A DNA stretch of 40,042 nucleotides from Candidatus Cryptobacteroides intestinigallinarum (GCA_017694785.1 JADIMK010000078.1:1-40042); one strand, 5' to 3'; positions 1-8,308 are shown, counted from the stretch's first letter. The notes: generated from the sequence alone by a model not told the origin. Numbers and translations: made by a program.

Positions 1-1
1 C

Positions 2-994
2 TCTATGTGTATGCTCAATACCGTAGTGAATCCTATGCTTAATACTCTCGGCGGCGGCGGAAACAAGGGAAACCAGCTGATCCAGTTCGGAGGTTCTCTC
101 AACTCACTTTCTGCGACAATCGTACCTGTCCTCGTGGGCTACCTTATCGGTGAAGTCACTGCTGATACTGCTATCAGCGATGCCGATCCTGCGCTTTTCA
201 TCGCAATGGGTGTCTTCGCCCTGGCATTTGTCATAATCATTTTCTCAGATATCCCTGAGCCTGAGCTTGAAGCTGCAAGGAAAAATCCTCAGCCTGAGGA
301 AAAGACTATGGAAAGTGTATCGAAGGCTCTGTCCCACAAGAATCTTGTATTCGGCGTAATCGCAATTTTCCTTTATGTGGGCATTGAGGTCGGTATCCCT
401 AACATTGCAAATCTTTACATGACTTCATCAGAAGTCGGGATATCAGCCGGTGTCGCAGGTACAGTAGTAGGAATGTACTGGCTGCTTATGCTCATAGGTC
501 GTCTTCTCGGTGGTGCTATAGGAGCAAAGGTATCCAGCAAGGTGATGATGACATTTGTCAGTGCCTTGGCTATTATCTTCATTCTCGTAGGAATGTTCCT
601 TCCGGAGACATTCGTCAAGTTCCCGGCAATCAGCTCTGATCTTTCATTCAGCCTTGTTGATATTCCTCTCGGAGTGGTATTCTTTGTCCTCTGCGGTCTT
701 TGTACATCAGTGATGTGGGGCGCTATATTCAATCTTTCTGTGGAAGGTCTGGGAAAATATACCTCCATCGCATCAGGACTTTTCATGGTGATGGTCTGCG
801 GCGGCGGTGTCCTTCCTGTACTTCAGGGAGCTGTAGCTGACAGATTCGGTTTCATCGACAGCTACTGGGTGCTTGTTGCGGCACTTGCATACATTCTCAT
901 ATTTGCTCTCTTCCTTTCAAAACCGAATTCTGCTGACAATACAGCCGCTTCATCAGAGGAATTGGCAGATGACAGAGGAAATGATCTGGTATAA
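2..994 (+). CDS. MFS sugar permease, 5' end cut by window edge
   Basis: C-terminal part of a major facilitator superfamily permease of the FucP-like (sugar:proton symporter) type. The reading frame is open to the window edge, so the first visible ATG at 5 is internal. Alignment with the paralogue at 2143-3408 suggests roughly 120 residues (the first four helices) lie outside the window. What remains contains about eight hydrophobic helices and a central charged loop (residues about 80-105). Shared blocks with the paralogue are VVNPMLN, GNQLIQ, the IPEPELE loop, SVMWGAIFNLSVEGLGKYTS and MVCGGGVLP. The ROK kinase starts 23 bp downstream, so the two are probably cotranscribed for uptake and phosphorylation of a hexose or amino sugar. 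The substrate cannot be read from sequence. Confidence 0.85.
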   Translation, partial: SMCMLNTVVNPMLNTLGGGGNKGNQLIQFGGSLNSLSATIVPVLVGYLIGEVTADTAISDADPALFIAMGVFALAFVIIIFSDIPEPELEAARKNPQPEEKTMESVSKALSHKNLVFGVIAIFLYVGIEVGIPNIANLYMTSSEVGISAGVAGTVVGMYWLLMLIGRLLGGAIGAKVSSKVMMTFVSALAIIFILVGMFLPETFVKFPAISSDLSFSLVDIPLGVVFFVLCGLCTSVMWGAIFNLSVEGLGKYTSIASGLFMVMVCGGGVLPVLQGAVADRFGFIDSYWVLVAALAYILIFALFLSKPNSADNTAASSEELADDRGNDLV

Positions 995-1017
995 ACATTA
1001 ATCAATAATAGGAAAAT

Positions 1018-1995
1018 ATGGAAATGATGAATACAGTAGAGAAGCCGTACGTCGTCGGCATTGATGTCGGAGGGCAGACGACCAAGCTTGGTATCGTGGA
1101 TACACGTGGCCAGGTACTCTCCCAGACTGTCATAAGGACTGACACATATGATGATGTCAATCTCTATATAGATGAACTTGCCGCGGCCCTTGAGAAAATA
1201 ATAAGGGAATCAGATTCAGAAGGGAAGATAAGGGGAATAGGAGTCGGTGCTCCGAACGGAAACTATTACACAGGAAATATAGAAAATGCCGTGAATCTGG
1301 TCTGGGGCGGTTCCAAGACGATCCCTTTCGCTGAACTTCTTTCTCAGAAGTCGGGCGGTCTGAAGGTTGCCCTGACAAATGATGCCAATGCGGCAGCTGT
1401 AGGCGAGATGACCTATGGTGCTGCAAGAGGCATGAAGAATTTCATCATGATCACTCTTGGTACGGGCGTCGGAAGCGGTATCGTCATCAACGGTGAAGTC
1501 GTGTATGGGCATGACGGCTTCGCAGGTGAGCTCGGACATACCTGTGCAGTCCGCAACAACGGCCGTATCTGCAACTGCGGCAAGACCGGATGTCTTGAAA
1601 CTTACTGCTCTGCTACCGGTGTTGCCCGTACAGCACGTGAATGGCTTGATCTGACAGATGAGCCTTCTGTCCTGAGAAGCCTTGACAGCATATCTTCCAA
1701 GGATGTATATGAAGCAGCAAAGGAAGGAGACAAGCTTGCTCTCAAGATATTTGAATTCACAGGCAAGATACTCGGGCAGTCATTTGCTGATTTCGTCGCA
1801 TTCAGCGCACCTGAGGCTATCGTACTTTTCGGAGGCCTTGCCCGTGCAAAGGAATATCTTTATGAGCCTATAATGAATTCGATGAATGCAAATCTGCTCC
1901 CTCTCTGGAAAAACAAGATAAAGATAGTCTTTTCACAGCTGAAAGAATCGGATGCCGCTATTCTCGGAGCGTCTGCTCTTGCATGGGAACTGTAG
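1018..1995 (+). CDS. ROK-family sugar kinase (glucokinase-like)
   Basis: Cytoplasmic ATP-dependent sugar kinase of the ROK family, 325 residues, a normal length. The N-terminal phosphate-binding block GIDVGGQTTKLGIV (residues 14-27) has Gln where most members have Thr after the GG. The catalytic Asp is D122 in TNDANAAAVGE. The sugar-binding ELGH (E171, H174) and the zinc-binding cluster C185-x-C187-x4-C192 followed by LE define the ROK signature. GTGVGSGIV (148-156) is the second phosphate loop. ATG 1018 is the first in frame, with 1024 and 1027 as alternatives; no strong Shine-Dalgarno is visible. It lies between two paralogous permeases, implying phosphorylation of the imported sugar. Glucokinase is the default guess; N-acetylhexosamine or fructose kinase activity is possible. 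Confidence 0.88.
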   Translation: MEMMNTVEKPYVVGIDVGGQTTKLGIVDTRGQVLSQTVIRTDTYDDVNLYIDELAAALEKIIRESDSEGKIRGIGVGAPNGNYYTGNIENAVNLVWGGSKTIPFAELLSQKSGGLKVALTNDANAAAVGEMTYGAARGMKNFIMITLGTGVGSGIVINGEVVYGHDGFAGELGHTCAVRNNGRICNCGKTGCLETYCSATGVARTAREWLDLTDEPSVLRSLDSISSKDVYEAAKEGDKLALKIFEFTGKILGQSFADFVAFSAPEAIVLFGGLARAKEYLYEPIMNSMNANLLPLWKNKIKIVFSQLKESDAAILGASALAWEL

Positions 1996-2034
1996 CAACA
2001 GATTCTCGGTTTTCAATGAATTGAATGGATTTTC

Positions 2035-2069
2035 AGGCGGATGACTGGCTTTTGCCGGACCATCCGCCT
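2035..2069 (+). terminator. Hairpin after the sugar kinase
   Basis: Inverted repeat AGGCGGATG (2035-2043) / CATCCGCCT (2061-2069), with an inner TGGC/GCCG pairing that continues the stem. It starts 40 bp after the kinase stop and is followed by an A/T-rich AAATTTATTT rather than a pure U tract. It probably ends the permease-kinase transcript or acts as a 3' stabilising stem. Confidence 0.5.
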
Positions 2070-2142
2070 AAATTTATTTGCCGTTGGCTGTACTTTATAT
2101 CAAAAATTTTTAACTTTAATAAATTTTTCCAGAAATCATATA

Positions 2143-3408
2143 ATGCTAAAACCTCTCGACATGACCAAAAAGAGTTATTTGCCTGCGATAGTGATCATGT
2201 TTGCCCTGTTCTTCATGATTGCTTTCATTACAGGTCTCCACAACCCTCTGGGAATAATCGTAAAGTTCCAGTTCGGATTTTCCAACGCTGTCTCTCAGCT
2301 CGGCAATCTCATAAATTTCCTTGCCTATGCCTGCATGGGCCTCCCCGCCGGATACATACTGAGGAAGCATGGCTATAAGGTCTCTGCACTTGTAGCAGTA
2401 GCTGTGGGAATCACCGGAGTCGGTATCTTCTGGCTATCAGGTCTTCTCGCAAATTTCTGGGTCTATCTGCTGGGCGCATTCATTTCCGGCTTTGCCGCCT
2501 GTATGCTCAATGCGGTGGTCAATCCTATGCTCAACTCCATAGGCCAGGGAGGAAAGAAAGGAAATCAGCTGATCCAGTACGGAAACTCGCTGAATTCACT
2601 GGCTGCCACCTTTGTCCCGTTTTTCATCGGCTGGCTTACCGGCCAGCATGCAAGCCATTCGATTTCAGACGCCAATCCGGCATTCTTCATAGCTCTCGGT
2701 GTCTTTGTGCTGGCATTCATTGTGATTATCTTTACCCATATCCCTGAGCCGGAGCTTGATGAGGAGATGCTTTCAGTCCCGCATAAGGACGGAGTGTACA
2801 GCTGTTTCTCATTCCGGCACTTTGTGCTTGGGGCGATTGCAATCTTTGTGTATATGGGTGTCGAGATAGGCATTGCCAATACTACCAATCTTTATCTTAC
2901 ACATGAGATCGGACTTATGCCTGGCAAGGCAGGAGTGATAGTCAGTCTTTTCTGGTTCTTCATGTTCATAGGAAGACTTGTAGGAGGATATTTCGGAAGC
3001 AGGTTCGCAAGCCATGACATGCTTTCATTCGCGACATTCGGTACGATGATCCTTGTCATCATGGCGATATTTACTCCTTCCGACCTTCTCGTATCATTCG
3101 GAGAGAGGATATTCACCGATATTCCTATAAATGCGGTCTTCCTGATAATGACAGGGTTCTTCACATCTGTGATGTGGGGAAATATATTCAACCTTGCAGT
3201 AGAAGGGCTTGGCAAGTATACTTCTTCGGCCACGGGGTTCTTCATGTTCATGGTCTGCGGCGGAGGTATAATGCCTGCGATCCAGGGCGCTATAGCCGAC
3301 CTGATCGGATATATACCTTCATTCTGGTTTGTGATCCTGTGCCTGACCTACCTTCTTTTCTATGCTTCGTCAGGCTACCGCAATGTAAACAGGAAGATTC
3401 CGGTATAA
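2143..3408 (+). CDS. MFS sugar permease (FucP-like), complete paralogue
   Basis: Twelve-helix inner-membrane permease, about 421 residues, of the major facilitator FucP-like group, predicted to import a sugar by proton symport. The open frame extends upstream to 2041, but that part overlaps the hairpin after the kinase and encodes no membrane sequence, so I start at ATG 2143; ATG 2161 is also possible. The first helix reads FALFFMIAFITGLHNPLGIIVK. The TGLHNPLG and VVNPMLN motifs, the IPEPELDEE central loop and GNIFNLAVEGLGKYTSSATG match the permease at the left edge almost block by block, so the pair are recent paralogues flanking a ROK kinase. FucP's membrane Asp/Glu pair is not evident, so fucose as substrate is not supported. 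Confidence 0.88.
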   Translation: MLKPLDMTKKSYLPAIVIMFALFFMIAFITGLHNPLGIIVKFQFGFSNAVSQLGNLINFLAYACMGLPAGYILRKHGYKVSALVAVAVGITGVGIFWLSGLLANFWVYLLGAFISGFAACMLNAVVNPMLNSIGQGGKKGNQLIQYGNSLNSLAATFVPFFIGWLTGQHASHSISDANPAFFIALGVFVLAFIVIIFTHIPEPELDEEMLSVPHKDGVYSCFSFRHFVLGAIAIFVYMGVEIGIANTTNLYLTHEIGLMPGKAGVIVSLFWFFMFIGRLVGGYFGSRFASHDMLSFATFGTMILVIMAIFTPSDLLVSFGERIFTDIPINAVFLIMTGFFTSVMWGNIFNLAVEGLGKYTSSATGFFMFMVCGGGIMPAIQGAIADLIGYIPSFWFVILCLTYLLFYASSGYRNVNRKIPV

Positions 3409-3441
3409 GGAAGCCGTTCTATAAGATTGAAAGATTTCTAT

Positions 3442-3476
3442 GGGACAGCCTCGGCCAGGAGCTAGACGGCTGTCCC
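3442..3476. terminator. Shared terminator between convergent permease and MATE genes
   Basis: Perfect 9-bp stem GGGACAGCC (3442-3450) / GGCTGTCCC (3468-3476) with a 17-nt loop, followed on the plus strand by TTTCCATTTT. It sits between the permease stop (3408) and the 3' end of the MATE gene. The right arm lies inside the last MATE codons and the MATE stop codon (3462-3464) lies in the loop. It probably works for both directions. Confidence 0.65.
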
Positions 3477-4799
3477 TTTCCATTTTCCGCTCCTGAGGTA
3501 ATACCCGCTGATAAGGAGCATCGAGAATCCGTAGACGACTTCTGACAGCCAGCATATTGCGACATCTGCCTTCAGGTGCATGATTACCGTGAGGCAGAAT
3601 ATGATGTAGATTAAAAGCACTGTCAACTCCAGACCGAAGGCTGTGCGTGTGTTACCTGTGCCGGATATGGCATTGAAACATATCAGGGCCGGGCAGGTGA
3701 ACAGATATGAAAAGCAAAGTACATAAAGCGAGCGGACCGAGGCTGCTGCAAGATCCGGCATATCAGTGTAGATGCCTATGGCAGCCTTAGGGAAGATAGC
3801 TATGATGACGGCCAGCAGGATGACAGGGACATAGGCTATCCTGATTATCTTGCCTATAAGCCTGAGCACAGAATCCTGATGCCCTTCTCCTATGAGATTG
3901 CTCACAAGCGAACTGCATGTTGAGCCGAAAGCTGCTACAAAGACCCACAGGATTCCAGATATGCTTCGTATCAGATTCGATATTGCAAGGGACCTTTCAC
4001 CGAGGTGCTCGATGAACAGGAAGAATATGAACCATGTGGACACTGAAAAGAAATTCTGGACCATAGTCCATACGGAGATTGAAAGTATGTCTTTGAGTTT
4101 CTTCCATCTGAAGACAATCCTTCGGTCAAGTCCGTATTTCCGGCAGTCCGTCTTTGTCATTGTGTAGACAATGAAGAATATGAGGGATACGAGTTCGGCA
4201 AGAGCTGTACCGATGGCGCTCCCGGTGATGCCGAGCTGCGGAAAACCGAATTTCCCGAAGACAAGGACCCAGTTGAAGAATACGTTTGAAAGCACCATTA
4301 CGATCGAGTTGAGCGTAAGTGTGCGGGTCTGTGTCGTGCCGATGTAGAAGGAACGGAACATCACTGTGATGAAGGCGAAGATGAATCCCACCAGTCTCCA
4401 TCGTACATATTCCATTGCAGCATGTGCTATTGCATCGGAATTTATAAGCTTCCCCAGGATCCATGGGGAAAAGAGTTCCGACAAGATTATGACGGCTATC
4501 GCCAGTCCGGAGAGAAAATACACACCATGCCAGAATATGTTTCCTGTCTCGGTGTAGTTGCCTTCACCGTTGCGTCTGGCGATGATGATCTGCGCACCGA
4601 TGCCGAATCCCAGGCCGCTGACGAAGATGGCAAGGCAATAGACTCCGGCGATGGCCGATGCCGCGAGCTCGATTTCTCCGACTCTTCCGAGAAATGCAGT
4701 ATCAGTCATCCCCAGGAGTTGTTCCATGATGAGGCTGACAAGGATAGGAAAGGCTACTTTCCAGATATGTCTGTAGGAATAATCGTGTGTCTTTTCCAT
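3462..4799 (-). CDS. MATE-family multidrug/metabolite exporter
   Basis: Inner-membrane cation-coupled exporter of the MATE family, 445 residues with about twelve helices. The start MEKTHDYSYRHIWKVAFPILVSLIMEQLLGMTDTAFLGRVG is typical: helix 1 carries the P-I-L-V-S-L-I-M-E-Q block and is followed by the TDTAFLGR signature. GLGFGIGAQIIIARRNGEG (residues about 61-79) is the second characteristic block and recurs in degenerate form in the C-terminal half. The closest named relatives are NorM/DinF-type proteins, but drug specificity cannot be read. It starts 8 bp after truB and is probably the last gene of the gltX-rpiB-truB transcript; there is no obvious functional link. The stop codon lies in the loop of a terminator hairpin. 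Confidence 0.9.
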   Translation of the reverse strand: MEKTHDYSYRHIWKVAFPILVSLIMEQLLGMTDTAFLGRVGEIELAASAIAGVYCLAIFVSGLGFGIGAQIIIARRNGEGNYTETGNIFWHGVYFLSGLAIAVIILSELFSPWILGKLINSDAIAHAAMEYVRWRLVGFIFAFITVMFRSFYIGTTQTRTLTLNSIVMVLSNVFFNWVLVFGKFGFPQLGITGSAIGTALAELVSLIFFIVYTMTKTDCRKYGLDRRIVFRWKKLKDILSISVWTMVQNFFSVSTWFIFFLFIEHLGERSLAISNLIRSISGILWVFVAAFGSTCSSLVSNLIGEGHQDSVLRLIGKIIRIAYVPVILLAVIIAIFPKAAIGIYTDMPDLAAASVRSLYVLCFSYLFTCPALICFNAISGTGNTRTAFGLELTVLLIYIIFCLTVIMHLKADVAICWLSEVVYGFSMLLISGYYLRSGKWKGTAV

Positions 4800-4807
4800 T
4801 GGATCGT

Positions 4808-5827
4808 CTAGATGAAGAGACGCACTGCTGAAGCCATGTCCAGTGCATCTTCAACCTTGAACTCTCCGCTGCGGCTGCGCTGGAGTGAGCTGAGGTGGGC
4901 TCCGCTCTGCAGGGCTTCTCCAAGATCCCTTGCAAAGGCGCGGATATAGGTCCCTTTGCTGCAGCTTATGCGTATCAGTGCTTCAGGCAGGCCTAGATGA
5001 GAATTGTCCGTGACATTTATCCTGAGATTCCTGTCCTGACGTTTGGATTTTTCAGCAGTCTCCTGACTTTCATCTGCTGCCGGATCCTCATCTGCTGCCG
5101 GTTCCAGTGTTGTTTCCGCAGATTTTTCGGGCACTCCCTCCTCTACGGATGATTCTGCCGAGGCAGATGCTTCCGTCTGTCCGGATGACAGCTCCCCGTT
5201 GCCCGGACGGAACTCCATGAGCTCGATCTCGTCTATCCGGATTCTGGCAGTGCGTATGAGTTCTGCGGCTGCTGAGTCGATCAATGCGGTGCCGCCTTGC
5301 TGCCTGTACAGCTTGCGGGCCATCTCGTAGGCTCTTACACCATCCACTGATTTCGCTGAGAAGAGAGGAGCTATCTGGTCCTGCTCGCCGATGAAGTCAG
5401 GAAGGATTTTCCTGACGAGCTCTTCTGTGATATGCCCGTGAGGAAACATCCTGTCAATTTCTTTCTCAAGGTCGTAGGACGGAGTCGTGGCACCGAAGGT
5501 TATGCCTGCGATGTACTCCTTGTCGTGCCGCTGAAGCTCCTCCGCTTTCTTTGTGGCGTTCCCTATGCATACCAGAAGTACTCCTGTAGCAAGAGGATCC
5601 AGTGTGCCTGCATGGCCTACCTTCAGGTTCTTTTTCCTGAAATGCCTGACAGCCGCAAATTTTATCTTCCTGACGACATCGGCTGAGGTCCACCGGTACG
5701 GCTTGTCCACCGGAACGATTATCCCGTCCGGATAGTCAGCTATGTCATCAGACAGCAGGGGACAGGCCGTATCAGTGCCTGTCCTCTGCAACGATGTCTC
5801 TATGAATGTCCTGTCTGCGACGAGCAT
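4808..5827 (-). CDS. truB: tRNA pseudouridine(55) synthase with acidic insertion
   Basis: Converts U55 of the tRNA T-loop to pseudouridine. The catalytic block GHAGTLDPLATG (residues 71-82) carries the nucleophile D77. It is preceded by the VDKPYRWTSADVVRKIK motif (40-56) and followed by KEYIAGITFG, and by CSKGTYIRAFARDLGE (289-304), which completes the TruB fold. Two oddities are visible. There is an N-terminal extension of about 33 residues before the usual start of the family. There is also an acidic Ala/Glu/Ser/Asp-rich stretch at about 209-266 between the IELMEF strand and the NLRINV strand, containing a six-residue repeat (PAADED, PAADES). At 339 residues it is therefore longer than most TruB. 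The start at 5827 is the only ATG before the catalytic core. Confidence 0.93.
   Translation of the reverse strand: MLVADRTFIETSLQRTGTDTACPLLSDDIADYPDGIIVPVDKPYRWTSADVVRKIKFAAVRHFRKKNLKVGHAGTLDPLATGVLLVCIGNATKKAEELQRHDKEYIAGITFGATTPSYDLEKEIDRMFPHGHITEELVRKILPDFIGEQDQIAPLFSAKSVDGVRAYEMARKLYRQQGGTALIDSAAAELIRTARIRIDEIELMEFRPGNGELSSGQTEASASAESSVEEGVPEKSAETTLEPAADEDPAADESQETAEKSKRQDRNLRINVTDNSHLGLPEALIRISCSKGTYIRAFARDLGEALQSGAHLSSLQRSRSGEFKVEDALDMASAVRLFI
5071..5101 (-). repeat. 18-bp tandem repeat inside the truB insertion
   Basis: CATCTGCTGCCGG occurs at 5071-5083 and again at 5089-5101, a period of 18 bp, that is six codons. It encodes consecutive PAADED and PAADES. In-frame repeats of this kind suggest the insertion grows and shrinks by slippage. 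Confidence 0.7.
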
Positions 5828-5927
5828 GTCTATGTGCCTGTCTGAACGTTTTTTATGTTCTTTCCTTGTGTTTTTTCCTTGGCCGGCCGGCTGCCCTGTG
5901 CCCGGCCTTTATTCCCTTATAGGGGCT
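5828..5927. other. 100-bp rpiB-truB gap with GC-rich inverted repeat
   Basis: This gap holds GGCCGG (5885-5890) / CCGGCC (5902-5907) around an 11-nt loop, flanked on the plus strand by T-rich tracts. On the transcribed minus strand the hairpin is followed by A-rich sequence, so it is not a canonical terminator there. No TAnnTTTG box is seen on the minus strand, so truB is probably read from upstream. Confidence 0.35.
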
Positions 5928-6362
5928 TTATTTCTTCACAGGGATCTTCTCGATGCGTTTGAGATGCCTTCCTCCTTCAAATGGCGTGTTGAGCCATGCG
6001 TCTGTGATGACAAGGACTTCTTCAAAGGCGATGAAGCGTGCCGGCATCACAAGCACGTTGGCATTGTTGTGCTGCTTCACGAGCTCTCCTATCTCCCTGT
6101 TCCACGCAAGTCCGGCCCTTACACCCTGATGCTTGTTGAGTGTCATGGCCATGCCGTTGCCTGTACCGCACATCGCTATGCCGCAGTCTACGGTGCCGTT
6201 CTCCACAGCTTCAGCGAGAGGGTGGGCTACATCCGGATAGTCCATGCTTGCTGTGGAATCCGTGCCGAAGTCCACAGTCTCATATCCTTTTCCCTTAAGG
6301 GCTTCTATGAGCCTTGTCTTGTATGCGAAGCCTGCATGGTCGCTGCAAAAGCCTATTTTCAT
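5928..6362 (-). CDS. rpiB: Ribose-5-phosphate isomerase B
   Basis: Cytoplasmic RpiB/LacAB-family isomerase that interconverts ribose 5-phosphate and ribulose 5-phosphate in the non-oxidative pentose phosphate pathway; 144 residues, the usual length. SDHAG (residues 7-11) and the active-site CGTGNGMAM with catalytic C65 are diagnostic, followed by the conserved KHQGVRAGLAWN and HNNANVLVMPARF blocks. An upstream in-frame ATG at 6437 exists, but ATG 6362 is preceded by AAAGGAGG at good spacing, an unusually clear Shine-Dalgarno for this phylum, and gives the family-standard start MKIGFCSDHAG. LacA/B-type or allose-6-phosphate isomerase activity cannot be excluded. Confidence 0.92.
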   Translation of the reverse strand: MKIGFCSDHAGFAYKTRLIEALKGKGYETVDFGTDSTASMDYPDVAHPLAEAVENGTVDCGIAMCGTGNGMAMTLNKHQGVRAGLAWNREIGELVKQHNNANVLVMPARFIAFEEVLVITDAWLNTPFEGGRHLKRIEKIPVKK

Positions 6363-6378
6363 TGTTTCCTCCTTTGAT

Positions 6379-6591
6379 TTATTTCCTGTTTCCTCTTTTC
6401 TTCCTTGCATAGAAGAACTGGACGGCATTGGATACACCTATCAGCGTCAGTACGATGACCATGAACCAGTCGAAATGGTCAGCCCCGCCGTCTGTGATAT
6501 GTGTGACATAGATCGAGGCCGTACCTATGGCAAGCATTGCTATGATAAGATAGGCCATCTCTATCCATGAGATCCTGTTGTCCGGTTTCAT
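6379..6591 (-). CDS. Small two-helix membrane protein, unrecognised family
   Basis: A 70-residue protein with two hydrophobic segments: residues about 11-30 (IEMAYLIIAMLAIGTASIYV) and about 41-60 (FDWFMVIVLTLIGVSNAVQF), joined by an acidic THITDGGADH loop and ending in a basic ARKKRGNRK tail. It is predicted to be an inner-membrane hairpin with a cytoplasmic C-terminus. Its ATG overlaps the gltX stop by 4 bp (ATGA), so it is probably translationally coupled to gltX, and rpiB starts 16 bp after it. I do not recognise the family. The arrangement argues for a real gene, but its function is unknown. Confidence 0.7.
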   Translation of the reverse strand: MKPDNRISWIEMAYLIIAMLAIGTASIYVTHITDGGADHFDWFMVIVLTLIGVSNAVQFFYARKKRGNRK

Positions 6592-8243
6592 TTCCCGAGT
6601 GTTTTCCTGATATGTTCCATTCTCTTGGCCAGCTCATCTTTCCCGATCAGAGATACGATGTCTGCTATCCCCAGTCCGCTGGATGCTCCGACAAGGGCAA
6701 GCCTCAGGCAGTTCATCACCTTGCCCATCGGCCAGCCGTTGCTGCGTATGTACTCCTCAAGAGGACCTTCTATCTGGGCCTTGGTGAATTCAGGACCGGT
6801 GACGTTGCCTGCAGAGAAGTTCTCTATGAATTCAGCTACCTTGAATGCAAGGGTATAGTTCTCTTCTTTCCAGAATTTTGCTGCGTCCTTTTCAACATAT
6901 GTCTCCGGGGCCTTGAAGAGATAAGATGCTATATCCCAGAAGTCAGCGACGAATGTCGCTCTTTCTTTGATTAGGGATACGATCTCCTTGACATATCCGT
7001 ATGTGAAGATATGGTTTGTGAAGTCCGCTCCCTGAGAAGTGAGCTCCGCTCCGGCGGTTATTGCGCATTTCGGGCATTCTACTACCTTCATGCCGTGGCT
7101 TTCGAGCACCGGGATGAAAAGCTTTGTGAGCTCATCATCGTCCTTCATGCGGAGGTATTCCTTGTTGTACCATTTCGCCTTGTCCGGATTGAACCTTGCT
7201 CCTGACTTTATGACTCTTTCCAGGGAGAAAGCCTCTATGAGCTCGTCCATCGAGAAGATCTCGCGGTCATCGCCCGGGTTCCATCCCAGCATGGCAAGCA
7301 TGTTTACGAAGGCTTCAGGGAAATACCCGTCTTCGCGGTAACCTCTGGAGACTTCTCCTTCGGCATTTGTCCACTTGAGAGGAAATACCGGGAATCCGAG
7401 CCTGTCTCCATCCCTCTTGCTGAGCTTTCCTTTGCCGTCCGGCTTCAGAAGCAGGGACAGATGAGCGAATCTAGGCTGGGTGTCCTGCCATCCGAAGGCT
7501 TCATAAAGAAGATAGTGCAGAGGAAGTGACGGAAGCCACTCTTCACCTCTGATGACTTCAGTGATTTCCATCAGATGGTCATCGACTATGTTGGCAAGAT
7601 GGTAGGTAGGAAGCTCATCGGCACGTTTCCACAGTACCTTGTCGTCCAGGGTATCGGTGTTGACCTCGATATGGCCCCTTATAAGGTCGTCCATCTTGAC
7701 GATCCGGTCTTCAGGCATCTTGAAACGGATGGTCCAGTCCTGGTGGGTTTCAAGGAGAGGTCTCCACTCGCTTTCAGGCATGGAAATCGAATTCCTTAGG
7801 GATTTCCTTGTGATATGGTTGTAGATGAAGGTCTTGCCTTCTGCTTCCATCTCAGTCCTCTTGGCCGAAAGCTCCTCTGCTGTGTCGAAGGCATAGTATG
7901 CAAAGCCTTTCTCTACCAGCTCTTCTGCATATTTCCTGTAGATGCTGCGTCTCTGCGACTGTCTGTACGGAGCATGAGGATGCCTTTCGGAAGGTGTCTC
8001 GACAACGTTTCCGTCGGCATCGACTCCTTCGTCCGGGATTATCCCGCACCAGTTGAGGGCTTCGATAATGTATTTCTCAGCTCCCGGGACAAACCTGTGG
8101 GAGTCAGTGTCCTCGATCCTGATTATGAAATCCCCTCCGTGCTGTTTTGCGTAGAGGTAGTTGTAAAGAGCCGTCCTGACCCCTCCCATGTGGAGCGGGC
8201 CTGTAGGTGACGGTGCAAATCTTACTCTTGTTCTCCTTTCCAT
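6588..8243 (-). CDS. gltX: Glutamyl-tRNA synthetase
   Basis: Class I aminoacyl-tRNA synthetase charging tRNA-Glu, 551 residues. The HIGH-type motif is in PSPTGPLHMGG (residues 11-21), followed by RIEDTD (42-47) and the KMSKS-equivalent KLSKRDG (273-279). VRFAPSPTG at the very N-terminus makes ATG 8243 convincing. A CPKC pair near residue 385 lies in the anticodon-binding half and is not the N-terminal zinc site of some GluRS. It is somewhat longer than the approximately 470 residues typical of proteobacterial GluRS, with an extended C-terminal helical region. It heads the transcript toward the small membrane protein, rpiB, truB and the MATE gene, behind its own promoter and a structured leader. 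Whether it also charges tRNA-Gln cannot be told here. Confidence 0.96.
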   Translation of the reverse strand: MERRTRVRFAPSPTGPLHMGGVRTALYNYLYAKQHGGDFIIRIEDTDSHRFVPGAEKYIIEALNWCGIIPDEGVDADGNVVETPSERHPHAPYRQSQRRSIYRKYAEELVEKGFAYYAFDTAEELSAKRTEMEAEGKTFIYNHITRKSLRNSISMPESEWRPLLETHQDWTIRFKMPEDRIVKMDDLIRGHIEVNTDTLDDKVLWKRADELPTYHLANIVDDHLMEITEVIRGEEWLPSLPLHYLLYEAFGWQDTQPRFAHLSLLLKPDGKGKLSKRDGDRLGFPVFPLKWTNAEGEVSRGYREDGYFPEAFVNMLAMLGWNPGDDREIFSMDELIEAFSLERVIKSGARFNPDKAKWYNKEYLRMKDDDELTKLFIPVLESHGMKVVECPKCAITAGAELTSQGADFTNHIFTYGYVKEIVSLIKERATFVADFWDIASYLFKAPETYVEKDAAKFWKEENYTLAFKVAEFIENFSAGNVTGPEFTKAQIEGPLEEYIRSNGWPMGKVMNCLRLALVGASSGLGIADIVSLIGKDELAKRMEHIRKTLGK

Positions 8244-8253
8244 GTCTTCATCA

Positions 8254-8303
8254 GCCTTGCCGGCGTATTAAATATCTCAGTCCGCCTTCCTGGCGCATTA
8301 AAT
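8254..8303 (-). repeat. Two 20-bp direct repeats in the gltX leader
   Basis: 8254-8273 and 8284-8303 match at 17 of 20 positions and are 30 bp apart. On the transcribed strand each copy reads ATTTAAT followed by a short hairpin: CGCC-AGGAA-GGCG in the first and GCC-GGCAA-GGC in the second. They lie between the leader hairpin and the gltX start codon. Confidence 0.65.
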
Positions 8304-8308
8304 TGAAT

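Noticed and set aside
5742..6377. Long plus-strand frame of 211 codons
   Set aside because: It runs antisense to truB and rpiB, both certain, is Cys/His-rich with no domain pattern, and has no promoter or start signal.
8254..8303. Start of a CRISPR array
   Set aside because: Only two imperfect copies with a 10-bp spacer and no cas genes.
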